A stretch of DNA of 64,000 bases, from positions 62,001 through 126,000 of the forward strand of contig JAQYTG010000004.1 of NCBI GenBank assembly GCA_028724905.1, written 5' to 3'. A program made the position numbers and the translations under genes. Below, piece by piece: positions 1 through 9,054 of the stretch. Source of the stretch: Actinomycetaceae bacterium. Lineage in GTDB: Bacteria > Actinomycetota > Actinomycetes > Actinomycetales > Actinomycetaceae. The notes under the pieces were generated by a model. The model had not been told where the DNA came from, did not search any database, and saw only the letters and a list, made by a program, of their open reading frames with translations. Each line of letters opens with the position of its first letter. Position 1 is the first letter of the stretch.

Positions 1-837
1 GCCACGTCTCAGCGCCAGGCAATCGGAGCAGTCAAACTCGGCGACGTCCGGCTCCTCATAGCGGATGGGGCTCCGCAACTGGAGAGCTGGATGGTGCCAG
101 AGCCGGCATACGCATTACTGTTCGTGCGCGAGCACCAAGATGGGTGCCCGCTCTTGATCGTGCGCCGAATGGGACGCGAAAAACGGTGGGATTGGAGCGG
201 TGAACAGCCAGCTTTTCGATGGTTGATGCTCGCTGATACTCCTGCGGATGCGCGCGATTTTGTGCGTGACGAGCTAGGAGCTGGAGGCGTGGCACGCGCG
301 GCGGTGGCCGATCTGGTGGATGCCACATTTTCGGCGGTGCGCGAGGCGCTGCTCGTTCCCGCAGATCGGGCATTGCCGGCGCTGGTATCCGCCCTGCGGC
401 TGCCGAGCCAGGTAGTAGCAGTGGTGAATGGCGAAGCGGGCATTGATACCGTGCCTGGAGTTCGGATATTTCAGCCGCAGGGAGCGGCCAGCACATTCAC
501 TGAAGCGCTCGCGTGGGAGGTGGCTGGAGAAGGCCGCGTACATTCAGGGCTGGCTGGCGTCTATCGCTCTGTGTATCTGGAGCGCCCGTGGCTGACGTCA
601 ATTGTGGCTGCTGCCCAGGCGGGCGTGGGCGGTGCAGTGCTGATGAGCGGCTTTAAGAAGTCGCTCGGCGGTGCTCGTTCGCCGTGGAAGATGGTAGCAG
701 GGGCAGCGCTCGTGGCCAATGCAATATCACGGATCGCCACCACACAATATATGAGTGCTGCTATGCGGCGTTTTGTGGGGGATGTGTCTGCGCAGGAGAT
801 GGAGCAACCAGTTTCCGATATCCACCAAGGCGAGTGA
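1..837 (+). CDS. Hypothetical protein, 5' end outside window
   Basis: The reading frame is open from the first base, so the protein probably begins before the window; the first internal ATG is at 91. I do not recognise a family. The visible 278 residues are mostly soluble and Ala/Val-rich. A pair of short hydrophobic stretches lies near residues 200-245 (TSIVAAAQAGVGGAVLMSG and KMVAGAALVANAIS), which could be amphipathic or weakly membrane-associated. It is followed by 268 bp without a gene and then the ASCH-domain gene on the same strand, so the two are probably separate units. Coding is supported by length and by codon use like its neighbours; the function is unknown. Confidence 0.6.
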   Translation, partial: ATSQRQAIGAVKLGDVRLLIADGAPQLESWMVPEPAYALLFVREHQDGCPLLIVRRMGREKRWDWSGEQPAFRWLMLADTPADARDFVRDELGAGGVARAAVADLVDATFSAVREALLVPADRALPALVSALRLPSQVVAVVNGEAGIDTVPGVRIFQPQGAASTFTEALAWEVAGEGRVHSGLAGVYRSVYLERPWLTSIVAAAQAGVGGAVLMSGFKKSLGGARSPWKMVAGAALVANAISRIATTQYMSAAMRRFVGDVSAQEMEQPVSDIHQGE

Positions 838-1105
838 GCGGATCGGGTAAAATGCCCGCGGCTGGGTAGCGAGTCGAATCGAGCACGCGGCCGATAGTGC
901 GAAGTTGGCACACAGATACAGTGGCGCAGGAAAAACGGTGTACACAAGAATACAGTGGGTCATAAATGCAGTGGGTATAGAAAAGCGGCGAGCATGGGTG
1001 CGCAGTGCACGGGAAACACCTGTGCTTTTCTCGTAGCGAAGCTCGTGTGATGAACGGCTGTGTCAGGAATACGTGGACGGCACGTACAGGTAGAGGAGGG
1101 TTAAT

Positions 1106-1531
1106 ATGAGTGAGATTCTCGCTCCGGTAGAGGCTGATGTCGAGGCATTTTGGGTACACGCGATCAATGCTGCTCGGCTCAATCCGGCTGAGGCCGTAAT
1201 GGGGCAGAACGATTTTCTCTCGCTGCGTCCGCCGTTTTTTGCTTATGGGCAGACGGCTGAGGAAGCGGATGAGTTTTGTGCGGCGGTGCTCGATGGCTCA
1301 GTGCGGCAGATACATACAGATATGGGCGATACGGATGCGAACGAAAACGTTGAGGCCGATGAGGGCGTTGCTCAGCAGCTACGTGCCGAACAGCCGCGCG
1401 TGGGTGATCTAGCCGTTATGTGTGACGGCAGGGGCATTCCGCGAGCTTTGATCGTCACCAAGCGGGTGGAGATCGTGCCCGGCAGTGGCGTCACCGAATA
1501 TATTGACGTGCTCTATCCGGCAGATGCGTGA
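1106..1531 (+). CDS. ASCH domain protein, short form
   Basis: The 141-residue protein resembles the ASCH family, a PUA-related fold proposed to bind RNA or to act in RNA metabolism. The visible family traits are an N-terminal helix with LNPAEAVMG, the PPFFAYGQTAEEADEFC block, and the strand pair VGDLAVMCDGRGIPRALIVT followed by VEIVP. Family members usually continue with a glutamate/aspartate-rich segment and a final Tyr/Trp helix. Here the protein stops soon after EIVPGSGVTEYIDV, so the C-terminus is short. The start is supported by a GGAGG site 7 bases before the ATG. It stands alone between two convergent or unrelated units. Confidence 0.65.
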   Translation: MSEILAPVEADVEAFWVHAINAARLNPAEAVMGQNDFLSLRPPFFAYGQTAEEADEFCAAVLDGSVRQIHTDMGDTDANENVEADEGVAQQLRAEQPRVGDLAVMCDGRGIPRALIVTKRVEIVPGSGVTEYIDVLYPADA

Positions 1532-1665
1532 GCGGAGCCAACCGCAACGCGGGAGTGCGCAGCGCAAGCAAACTGCAACGCGGGAAGTATGCAGTGCAAC
1601 AGTACATAGCGTCAAGGCATTGCCGAGATGATGAGGTATCACGAGACGATATAGGTATCAGCGGA

Positions 1666-2271
1666 TTAGGCATCCGGCGTGGGGATATCTGCAATGGGGG
1701 TGCAGTTATCGAGGTTCTTCATCGCTCTAGCAAAAGCGCCGTTATCGGGAGTAGCCGCAAAATCTGCGGCTTCGTTCCATTTGTTGCCAAGTACTACGTC
1801 TACTTGACTGCCGGTGAGAGTGGGATCGTAGACCACTGAAGATCGCGGGAAGAAAGCGCGCAGTGTGTAGGCCGAGGCGACGCTCTCCTTGCTCGTGAAA
1901 AGAATGACGGAAGAATCTATCGGTTTGCCCGCCCAGTTGGCAGTTGCAGAAACGGTTACGGTGGCTTTCGTGAGGGCTTCTCCTACCCTGCTGGCGAGTC
2001 CTTCCGTCTCTCCGGCGTTGTAGACGCGCACGCTGATGGTTTTACGATCCATAGCTGCGGCACCATCGGTGAGGCAGGGGATATATGCGGTGTCTTTCGG
2101 AGTGCGGGTAAAATCTCGATTAAACGGGAAAGGGATGATGTTGAGCCAAAACATCGTGCACAGCACAAGCAGTACCAGCATCGCAGTGCCAATACTGCCA
2201 AACACCACCGTTTGCCGCTGGTGCATACGATTTTGATACTCTGCGCGCTGATTGCTTGAGGAAGAAGTCAC
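1666..2271 (-). CDS. LytR C-terminal domain membrane protein
   Basis: This 201-residue protein has a short polar N-terminus (about 20 residues), one transmembrane helix (VFGSIGTAMLVLLVLCTMFW) and an extracytoplasmic LytR_C-type domain of about 90 residues, starting near VRVYNAGETEGLASRVGEAL. The LytR_C domain occurs at the C-terminus of LytR-CpsA-Psr ligases and also as a stand-alone membrane-anchored protein in actinobacteria; its exact task is unknown. The catalytic LCP domain is absent. The gene lies directly downstream of the SufR-like regulator on the same strand with a 17-bp gap, so they may be co-transcribed. Confidence 0.75.
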   Translation of the reverse strand: MTSSSSNQRAEYQNRMHQRQTVVFGSIGTAMLVLLVLCTMFWLNIIPFPFNRDFTRTPKDTAYIPCLTDGAAAMDRKTISVRVYNAGETEGLASRVGEALTKATVTVSATANWAGKPIDSSVILFTSKESVASAYTLRAFFPRSSVVYDPTLTGSQVDVVLGNKWNEAADFAATPDNGAFARAMKNLDNCTPIADIPTPDA

Positions 2272-2288
2272 ACGCCTAATGTAGCTTA

Positions 2289-2888
2289 CTAGCAGCGTGG
2301 CTTGCTAACTTTTGGGGCTCGAACCTCTTTGATTTTGATGCGGCATTCGTTGTCGGCGTGTAGTGGGCTGAGTTGCACGAGGCCGCGCGAACCGATGGCT
2401 TGCTGGATAATCATGCGGTGAATACGGCAAGTGTAGCCAGGTTGCCCCTCGTTGATTTCACGGAACGGGCAGGCCGTTACGTGAATTTCGTTGTCTGCTT
2501 CGTAAGAATCCACATCGACGTTTTTCAAAAACTCCACGACGTCTGATTCGAGATTTTCAGACTCTTCGAGGCTTCCCTCATATCGGCCAGAAATGAGAGC
2601 CTCCAAAATGTGCTGTTCGTCGTCTGTGGCAGATTCCATCGCGCGCAGGGCATCTTTCAGCATTGTGAACCGCCCTTGGCGAGCACGGAAGATAAATGTC
2701 GGTCTGCCTTTTTTGCCGTCTCGATACTGTTTGCGCTCAAGAACTCCGCTGTCTGCCAGAGCAGTGACGGCGGCGCGTATGGAATTTGGATGCACGTCTA
2801 CGTCGTCGGCTATCTCGGAGATAGTAGCCCAGTCCTTTTTGTTCTGGATATATCTGAGCACTTGCTTCTGAATATCCGTCAGTTCCAT
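2289..2888 (-). CDS. SufR/DeoR-like winged-helix regulator with cysteine cluster
   Basis: A 199-residue cytoplasmic DNA-binding protein. Residues 1-70 form a winged helix (ISEIADDVDVHPNSIRAAVTALADSGVL, then a basic wing KKGRPTFIF). The C-terminal half carries ACPFREI, then CRIHRM, then ECRIKI. That Cys...Cys-x2-His...Cys spacing resembles SufR-type repressors, which hold an Fe-S cluster and control Fe-S assembly or redox genes. Cluster binding is an inference. It is divergent from the pyruvate oxidase gene with a 657-bp gap and lies upstream of a LytR_C gene on its own strand. No suf genes are seen in the window, so the target is open. Confidence 0.65.
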   Translation of the reverse strand: MELTDIQKQVLRYIQNKKDWATISEIADDVDVHPNSIRAAVTALADSGVLERKQYRDGKKGRPTFIFRARQGRFTMLKDALRAMESATDDEQHILEALISGRYEGSLEESENLESDVVEFLKNVDVDSYEADNEIHVTACPFREINEGQPGYTCRIHRMIIQQAIGSRGLVQLSPLHADNECRIKIKEVRAPKVSKPRC

Positions 2889-3545
2889 GGAGACCTCTCG
2901 AAGTGGCTGTTTTTGTGCATCAGAGTTTCACCGCATATCAGCAACCTTGGTGCAGCTGTCTTACTTTGTCGTCGCTACAATGGCTAACGCATCTATCATA
3001 TTCCAGATTCTTTAAATAATACATTTTTAACAGAACTAAAATCATTGATTTTTCAGCGTTTTCTCAGGTTGTGTCATTTATTTTTCGTATTTCAAACAAA
3101 GCGAACAATTGACAGGGGGAGGTGGGAGGGTGTGTGGGTGGTTTTGCTCTATACAAGTGGGTGGTTTTATCTCTTATATACGGTATGCTCGGCGAATCTT
3201 CTATGGATCTGCGAATCTACAAATCTGTAACTCTATAAATTATAAATCTATGGCCTGTGCCACATTGGAATATCTCCAGATATTAGCTGTTTTATTAGAT
3301 GAACACTCATGGCTGGCTCATGGCTGATGGAGCGTGCATACGCTGCTGATGGATGTGTATACGCTTACGCGGCAGCGAGTACGACGTGAAGACATGAGCG
3401 CGGTGAGGGCTGCGTGACGCACAGCGAAAGCGCAGGGCACATAGCGAAAGCGCAGACGCATGGTGAAAGCATGGGTGTGCAGTGAAAGCGTAGGGCGCAG
3501 CGAAGTAGACGCGCAGTGAAAGCGCACGAGGGAAAGAAGAACGTG
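2889..3545. other. Divergent intergenic region with AT-rich half and repeat half
   Basis: No convincing gene is seen here. Bases about 2990-3310 are clearly richer in A and T than the rest of the window and probably contain the promoters of the regulator and of the pyruvate oxidase. Bases about 3370-3540 consist of loose direct repeats of the kind AGCGAAAGCGCAG, at irregular spacing up to the pyruvate oxidase ribosome binding site. ORFs listed here are in shadow frames. Confidence 0.6.
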
Positions 3546-5303
3546 ATGGCTAAAATAACTGCAGCAGATGCCATGATGAAAGTACTAGAGAGCTGGGGCG
3601 TGAAGCGGATTTACGGCCTGCCAGGAGGATCTCTAGATTCCACCATGAACGCGATATACAACTACCGCGATCGGATTCATTACGTGGGGGTGCGTCATGA
3701 AGAGGCTGGAGCGCTCGCAGCTGTGGCAGAGGCGAAACTCACGGGGCGTATTGGCGTCACGCTAGGATCGGCAGGCCCAGGGGCAGTGCACCTACTCAAC
3801 GGCCTCTACGACGCTAAAACCGATCACATTCCGGTGCTGGCGATCATCGGGCAGGTGCCAAGCTCGCGCATGAACCTCGACTTTTTCCAGGAGATGCCGG
3901 AGAATCCGATATTTGCGGATGTGGCTATCTACAACCGCACGGTGATGACCCCCGAGCAGCTTCCGCTGGTGATCGACGCCGCCATCCGCGAAGCGTACGA
4001 ACGGCGTGGCGTGGCCGTAGTGGTGATTCCTAAAGATTTTGGCTGGGCTGAGATCGAAGATAGCTACCCCAGCTCTGCTCAGGCATTCGCTGAGCCGCAG
4101 TGGGTGCGCAGTGCTCGTGACGCCGATGTGCAGCGTGCCCTTGATCTGCTCGTTCAGGCCAAGCGTCCGTACATCTACTTTGGCCAAGGTGCACGCCAGA
4201 GTGGCGATGCCCTGCGCGAACTCAGCGATCTATTGAAAGTGCCGCTGGGTAGTACCTATCTCGGCAAGCCTACTCTTGAGGGGGACGAACCAGCGTGGAT
4301 GCTCTCCACTGGCCGCGTGAGCACGAAGCCAGGTGTGGACGTCGCACGCAATGCTGATACTGTGCTCTTCTTGGGCACTAATTTTGAGTTTCCGGCGTTC
4401 AATCCGAAAGCTGCTTTTATCGACGTCAATTTGCGCCCGAGCACCATTGGTAAACGTCACAAGGCTGAACTGGGTATTGTGGCAGACGTCAATGTGTTCT
4501 TGAGTCAGTTGCTCGATGCGGCTCATGCTCGCGTTAAGAGTGGTGAAGATCTCACTGCGACTCATCAAGGGTGGTACAGTGCCGCCGTGGAGGATCGGGC
4601 GCAGTGGGATGCGTGGATTGCGCGCAAAGCGCAGCAGCAGGATGCATCGCCAGCGCGTTTTGAGCCGCTGTATGCCGCGATTAATAAGGTGGCCGATCCG
4701 GATGCGATCTTTGGGGTAGACGTGGGCAACGTCAATATCGCCACTGGGCGTTTCCTACACATGGATCACGACAAGACGTTCGTCACCTCTCCGCTCTATG
4801 CCACGATGGGGTTTGGGGTGCCGGCAGGTCTCGCGGCGGCGCTCGAATTTCCAGGCCGCGAAGTGTGGACGCTCTCCGGCGACGGCGGGTTTGCGATGAT
4901 GAGCCAGGATTTGATCGCCCAGCGAGATGAGCACTTGCCGATTATTAATGTGGTGTTTAGCAACGGTTCACTTGGGTTTATCGAAGCTGAGCAAGATGAC
5001 ACCCGCCAGCCGCATTCGGGAGTGAAAATTTCTGATGTCGATTTTGCTCAGGTAGCTCAAGGCTTCGGCGTCACGGGATATACCGTCCACTCTGGAACGG
5101 AGTTCGAGAAAGTCCTCAATGAGGTGAAAGGCACTCGTGAGCCGGTAGTGATTGACGTCAAGATCACGAACGATCGCCTGCTGCCGGTGGAAAAATTCCC
5201 CACGCACGCTGAGGATATGGAGGGCTTTGAAGAATTTCGGCAGCGCTATGATGCGTCCGAGCTGGAGCCGTTCGGAGAGATTTTAGCTCGGCACAATGGC
5301 TGA
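3546..5303 (+). CDS. spxB: Pyruvate oxidase (acetyl phosphate and H2O2 forming)
   Basis: This 585-residue enzyme of the thiamine diphosphate family most resembles SpxB/Pox of lactic acid bacteria, which converts pyruvate, phosphate and O2 to acetyl phosphate, CO2 and H2O2 using FAD and ThDP. The N-terminal Pyr domain has the activating glutamate in RHEEAGALAAVAEAKLTG. A central FAD domain follows, and the C-terminal PP domain has GDGGFAMMSQDL ending in NGSLGF, the ThDP/metal motif. The ATG at 3546 is preferred over the GTG at 3516 because GAGGGAAAG precedes it. It is a monocistronic gene. A related POX/acetolactate-type enzyme is possible, but the N-terminal half fits Pox better. Confidence 0.85.
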   Translation: MAKITAADAMMKVLESWGVKRIYGLPGGSLDSTMNAIYNYRDRIHYVGVRHEEAGALAAVAEAKLTGRIGVTLGSAGPGAVHLLNGLYDAKTDHIPVLAIIGQVPSSRMNLDFFQEMPENPIFADVAIYNRTVMTPEQLPLVIDAAIREAYERRGVAVVVIPKDFGWAEIEDSYPSSAQAFAEPQWVRSARDADVQRALDLLVQAKRPYIYFGQGARQSGDALRELSDLLKVPLGSTYLGKPTLEGDEPAWMLSTGRVSTKPGVDVARNADTVLFLGTNFEFPAFNPKAAFIDVNLRPSTIGKRHKAELGIVADVNVFLSQLLDAAHARVKSGEDLTATHQGWYSAAVEDRAQWDAWIARKAQQQDASPARFEPLYAAINKVADPDAIFGVDVGNVNIATGRFLHMDHDKTFVTSPLYATMGFGVPAGLAAALEFPGREVWTLSGDGGFAMMSQDLIAQRDEHLPIINVVFSNGSLGFIEAEQDDTRQPHSGVKISDVDFAQVAQGFGVTGYTVHSGTEFEKVLNEVKGTREPVVIDVKITNDRLLPVEKFPTHAEDMEGFEEFRQRYDASELEPFGEILARHNG

Positions 5304-5430
5304 TGCCTGTGTGGGCTATCCATCGTGCCAGGCTATCCCTCTTAAAATATGAGACACACGTTCAGTATGTGATCGAGATGCTTATGCTGGCGGCAAGCCT
5401 AAACAGAATTCATACTCTGGAGGGATTGCT

Positions 5431-6423
5431 ATGAAGAAAAAATTGAGCGCAGCGCTCACATTGGTAGGTACGTTGGCACTAGCACTCGCGGGTTGCTCAA
5501 ATTCGCCATCTGGCTCGGGGCAAAGCGGATCAGCTGGCGATAAGACGTATACCGTGGGGATTGCTCAATACTTGAGCCATCCCTCCCTTGACGCCGCCGT
5601 CAAAGGTTTCAAAGCGGCGCTGACGGATGCGAAACTCAACGTCACCTACGACGAGCAAAATGCTCAGGGGGATCAGGGCACAGCTACATCGATCGCCTCC
5701 AAATTTGCCACCCAAAAGATGGATCTGGTGCTGGCCGTGGCTACACCTATGGCTCAAGCTGTGGCTCAGAACGTGGTGAGTGCTCCGGTACTCTTTACCG
5801 CCGTCACCGATCCTGTGGCTGCTCAGCTCGTGGATTCCAATGACAAGCCAGGCGCGAACGTCACCGGCACGACGGACTTAAACCCTGTGGCAGAGCAGAT
5901 TGACTTGATAAAGCAGGTGCTGCCCAGTGCTAAGAGCGTGGGCGTGGTCTACTCGTCGGGCGAAGTAAATTCGCAGGTACAGGTGGATCTGGCCAAGGCT
6001 CAGGCGCAGAAGCAAGGCCTGAAGCTGGTGGAAAAGAAGATCACCAATTCCTCTGAAGTGGTGCAGGCAGTGCAGACGCTTGGCGATGTGGATGCCATTT
6101 ACGTGCCGACGGACAATATGGTGGTCTCGGCTCTAGATTCTGTGCTTCAGATTGCTCAGGAGAAGAAAATTCTCGTGGTGGTAGCGGAAGCGACATCCGT
6201 GGAAAAGGGTGGAGCGCTCACCTACGGGCTTGACTACGAGAAGCTGGGGTATCAAACCGGCCAGATGGCTGTCAAAATTCTCAAAGATGGAGCAGATCCT
6301 GCCACAACTCCGGTAGAGGCACAGGCAGATCCGCAGCTCGTGGTGAATCCTAAGGGAGCTGAGCTCACAGGTGTGACGCTTCCGAAAGAGCTATTAGACA
6401 AAGCAGATCGAACCATCGAGTAA
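5431..6423 (+). CDS. ABC importer substrate-binding lipoprotein, TrpX/COG2984 type
   Basis: The 330-residue protein has a lipoprotein signal (LALALAGCSNSPSG; lipidated Cys near residue 22) and a two-lobed ABC_sub_bind domain as in the tryptophan/tyrosine-binding TrpX family. Recognisable parts are TVGIAQYLSHPSLD, the SIASKFATQKMDLVLAVATPMAQ segment, and VDAIYVPTDNMVVSAL. It should capture an aromatic amino acid or related ligand outside the membrane; the ligand is not proven by sequence. A GGAGGG site precedes the ATG. It is the first gene of a three-gene importer operon with the permease and ATPase downstream. No T-box leader, which often controls trpXYZ in Firmicutes, is visible upstream. 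Confidence 0.8.
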   Translation: MKKKLSAALTLVGTLALALAGCSNSPSGSGQSGSAGDKTYTVGIAQYLSHPSLDAAVKGFKAALTDAKLNVTYDEQNAQGDQGTATSIASKFATQKMDLVLAVATPMAQAVAQNVVSAPVLFTAVTDPVAAQLVDSNDKPGANVTGTTDLNPVAEQIDLIKQVLPSAKSVGVVYSSGEVNSQVQVDLAKAQAQKQGLKLVEKKITNSSEVVQAVQTLGDVDAIYVPTDNMVVSALDSVLQIAQEKKILVVVAEATSVEKGGALTYGLDYEKLGYQTGQMAVKILKDGADPATTPVEAQADPQLVVNPKGAELTGVTLPKELLDKADRTIE

Positions 6424-6490
6424 GACGCTTGAATGGCTAAAGCCGTAAATGGCGCGCTTCTGCGCGGCCACACGGCAATTGATGAACTGA

Positions 6491-6524
6491 GAAATGGGCT
6501 TGCGCTCCGGCGTAAGCCCATTTC
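6491..6524 (+). promoter_or_regulatory. Strong hairpin between binding-protein and permease genes
   Basis: The arms GAAATGGGCTTGCG and CGTAAGCCCATTTC pair over 14 bases with one G-T wobble around a 6-base loop. No T-run follows. This fits an intra-operon 3' stabiliser or weak terminator that makes the binding protein more abundant than the membrane parts. Confidence 0.7.
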
Positions 6525-6588
6525 CGCTAAGCTAGAGCATGACGTGCCTCTGAGGGGGATATAAAGGAAGCACACAGAAGGGGAATCA

Positions 6589-7581
6589 ATGATCGCAGCA
6601 CTCGATCTGGGTTTGATCTACGGGCTGATGGCTCTGGGTGTTTATCTCACATTTCGCATTCTCGATTTTGCAGATCTCACCATTGACTCCAGCTTTACCA
6701 CCGGTGCTGCCACCACGGCTATGGCACTGATTGCTGGCTGGAATCCTTGGATTGCTACGGTTGCTGGATTCGTCGTAGGGCTGATCGCTGGCCTCATCAC
6801 TGGCCTGCTCAATACAGTTGGGAAGATTCATCCGCTGCTCGCCGGAATCCTCACGCAGATTGGCCTATACTCCATCAATCTGCGGATTATGGGTAAAGCG
6901 AACGTCCCCTTGCTACGATCCAACACCTTATTCTCTGAGCTGCGCCGCAACCATTTGGTAGGCACGTTTACGTCGGTGGCCATTTTGGCACTGGCAGTGG
7001 CCGTCTTTGGTGCGGCGCTCATCTGGTTTTTGAATACGAATCTTGGCCTTGCGCTGCGCGCCACCGGAGACAACGAAGAAATGGCTCGGGCGCAGGGAAT
7101 CAACACCGACGGTGCAAAGCTCGTTGGCCTGGCGCTCTCGAACGGACTAGTTTCGCTCAGTGGAGCGCTCTTTGCCCAATACCAGGGGTTTGCAGATATC
7201 TCGATGGGCATTGGCTTGATCGTGGCCGGCCTGGCCTCGGTGATTATCGGCACCGCTGTGGTGCCCACGGGCAGAGTATGGGTGGCGGTACTGGCCGTGA
7301 TGGGCGGTTCGATTGTCTACCGCCTGATTATTCAGGTGGCGCTCATGATTCCGTGGTTTGATCCCAACGATATGAAGCTCCTCTCGGCACTAATCGTGAT
7401 GGTGGCACTCATTGCCCCGAGGGCGCGTGGCTTTAGCCGGCTCAAGAGAAACCAGCCAAAAGCTGAGTTTTCCAGCGTGCAGCCGTGGGACACTCCCGAT
7501 CCTGAAGAACTCGATTCCGGAGATACACGGCCAGCTGAGCGCAACGTCGCCCGCCGCCAACGGAAAGGAGCAGCAAAATGA
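6589..7581 (+). CDS. ABC importer permease, TrpY/COG4120 type
   Basis: An integral membrane permease of 330 residues in the branched-chain-type permease superfamily (BPD_transp_2), partner of the COG2984 binding protein. It begins with ALDLGLIYGLMALGVYLTFRI and the LTIDSSFTTGAA segment typical of this subfamily, and has about eight to nine hydrophobic helices. The conserved cytoplasmic loop is NTNLGLALRATGDNEEMARAQGI, the likely contact to the ATPase. A hydrophilic tail of about 50 residues ends in a basic cluster (RNVARRQRKGAAK). Its stop overlaps the ATPase start by four bases, indicating translational coupling. Confidence 0.82.
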   Translation: MIAALDLGLIYGLMALGVYLTFRILDFADLTIDSSFTTGAATTAMALIAGWNPWIATVAGFVVGLIAGLITGLLNTVGKIHPLLAGILTQIGLYSINLRIMGKANVPLLRSNTLFSELRRNHLVGTFTSVAILALAVAVFGAALIWFLNTNLGLALRATGDNEEMARAQGINTDGAKLVGLALSNGLVSLSGALFAQYQGFADISMGIGLIVAGLASVIIGTAVVPTGRVWVAVLAVMGGSIVYRLIIQVALMIPWFDPNDMKLLSALIVMVALIAPRARGFSRLKRNQPKAEFSSVQPWDTPDPEELDSGDTRPAERNVARRQRKGAAK

Positions 7582-8411
7582 TGCGAAAGATGTCGCATGA
7601 TGTGCACGCTGGATCACCCATGCTTGATATTCGCAACGTCTCAAAAGCGTTCTTTGCGGGCACGATCAACGAGAAAGTGGCTCTCAGAGACGTCTCCCTC
7701 TCGCTGAACAAAGGCGATTTCGTGACGATCATCGGCTCAAACGGAGCCGGAAAATCCACGCTGCTCAATATCGTTTCTGGGCGCTATAAAGCTGATATTG
7801 GTACGGTGGCGATCGACGGGCGATTCACGACTCGGCTGCCAGACTACAAAGTGGCGAAATACGTGGGTAGAGTTTTTCAAGATCCGATGGCTGGCACCTG
7901 CCCGCATATGACGATTGAGGAAAACCTAGCCATTGCCTTGGGGCGGGCGCGCGGGCACGGCTTGGGGATCGGCGTCACCAAAGCTAGAAAAGCACGATTC
8001 CGCGAAGAGTTGAAGGTGCTTGAGCAAGGCCTTGAGAGTCGTTTGACGGCGCGCGTCGGCTTACTCTCAGGCGGCCAACGCCAGGCACTCAGCCTCGTGA
8101 TGGCAGTGTTTACACAGCCGAAGATCCTTTTGCTCGATGAGCATACGGCCGCTCTGGATCCTGCTCGTGCGGAGTTGATCACGCGCCTCACGCGCGAGTT
8201 GGTGGCTAGCCATGAGCTCACCACACTGATGGTGACGCACAATATGAGCCAGGCTCTGGAACTCGGTAACCGTCTGATTATGATGCACGAGGGGAAGATC
8301 CTCTTTGAACTGAGTGGCGCAGATAAAGAAAACGCGACGGTGGAGGATCTGCTCGCAGAGTTTGCGAAGTTCAAAGATGTGCAGATGAGTGATAGGAGCT
8401 TGCTGGCCTAG
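7578..8411 (+). CDS. ABC importer ATPase, TrpZ/COG1101 type
   Basis: A 277-residue ABC ATPase. Walker A is GSNGAGKSTL, the signature is LSGGQRQAL, Walker B is ILLLDEHTAALDP and the switch histidine is in MVTHNM. The DEHTAALDP form, with histidine after the catalytic Glu, is typical of the COG1101 subgroup paired with COG2984/COG4120. It powers import through the preceding permease. GGAAAGGAG lies just before its ATG, and a second in-frame start lies a few codons later. The operon seems to end here, because the next open frame is a dhaL remnant. Confidence 0.85.
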   Translation: MMRKMSHDVHAGSPMLDIRNVSKAFFAGTINEKVALRDVSLSLNKGDFVTIIGSNGAGKSTLLNIVSGRYKADIGTVAIDGRFTTRLPDYKVAKYVGRVFQDPMAGTCPHMTIEENLAIALGRARGHGLGIGVTKARKARFREELKVLEQGLESRLTARVGLLSGGQRQALSLVMAVFTQPKILLLDEHTAALDPARAELITRLTRELVASHELTTLMVTHNMSQALELGNRLIMMHEGKILFELSGADKENATVEDLLAEFAKFKDVQMSDRSLLA

Positions 8412-8582
8412 AGGAGATCCACCCTCGCCAGCCTAAATCCCTCGCTAGCCCGACAGGCTGCCAGAAATGAGCCTGAAAAGCCGCCCCAGGAGCAACCCTG
8501 GGATGTCAGAGCTTTTGTGCTTGCCTGGGATGCGAGAACTTTATGAGAGCCCTATTAGAGCTCTTGTGCTTGTGGAAATTGA

Positions 8583-8921
8583 TCTGCCACGGACGCGAAG
8601 TTTGCCGCGCTGGCGGCGTGGATGGAGAGTATTCAGTGCCGTGGCAGGGCAAAGCTGGGCGACAAGACGGTTCTCGACGCTATGGATGCGGCGTTGGGAG
8701 TGCTGAGAACATACACACCAGCTGCGGATTCACGAGTGCTGTTTGATCGGATTTGTGCAGCCGTTGCCGGCGTGGTGGAATCAGGCGCACAGGCCATGAG
8801 CCAACGCGGGAGAGCGGCATGGGTGGGCGAACGCTCACGAGGACACAAAGATCCTGGTCAGGTAGCTTTCCTGCGGCTCGTTGAAACGATTGCACGTCTG
8901 CCGATAGGCGAGAGTGAGTGA
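8583..8921 (+). pseudogene. dhaL: Remnant of dhaL, dihydroxyacetone kinase ADP/nucleotide subunit
   Basis: The open frame of 112 residues matches only the C-terminal half of DhaL or the DhaL domain of a dihydroxyacetone kinase: FAALAAWMESIQCRGRAKLG, DKTVLDAMDAAL and GRAAWVGERSRGHKDPG. These are the region around the nucleotide-binding helical barrel and the closing SxGHxDPG motif. The first half of the roughly 210-residue protein, with its metal-binding aspartates, is missing; a stop codon (TGA at 8580) lies just upstream in frame and no start with a good ribosome site is visible. No dhaK or dhaM is nearby. The upstream 170 bp contain short duplicated words (CCTGGGATG, AGAGCTYTTGTGCTTG), so the gene seems to be a deletion scar. 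Confidence 0.75.
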
Positions 8922-9054
8922 CGCTGCAGATCGAGCGATGCTCCGGATTGGATCGCGCTGCAGAGTGAGTGGGCTGCGGAGTGAGTGCACCGTGGATTGG
9001 GTTGCGCTGCGGGTTGATGAACTCCGCAGGGCACTCCTTAATCCGTAAGGTTGC

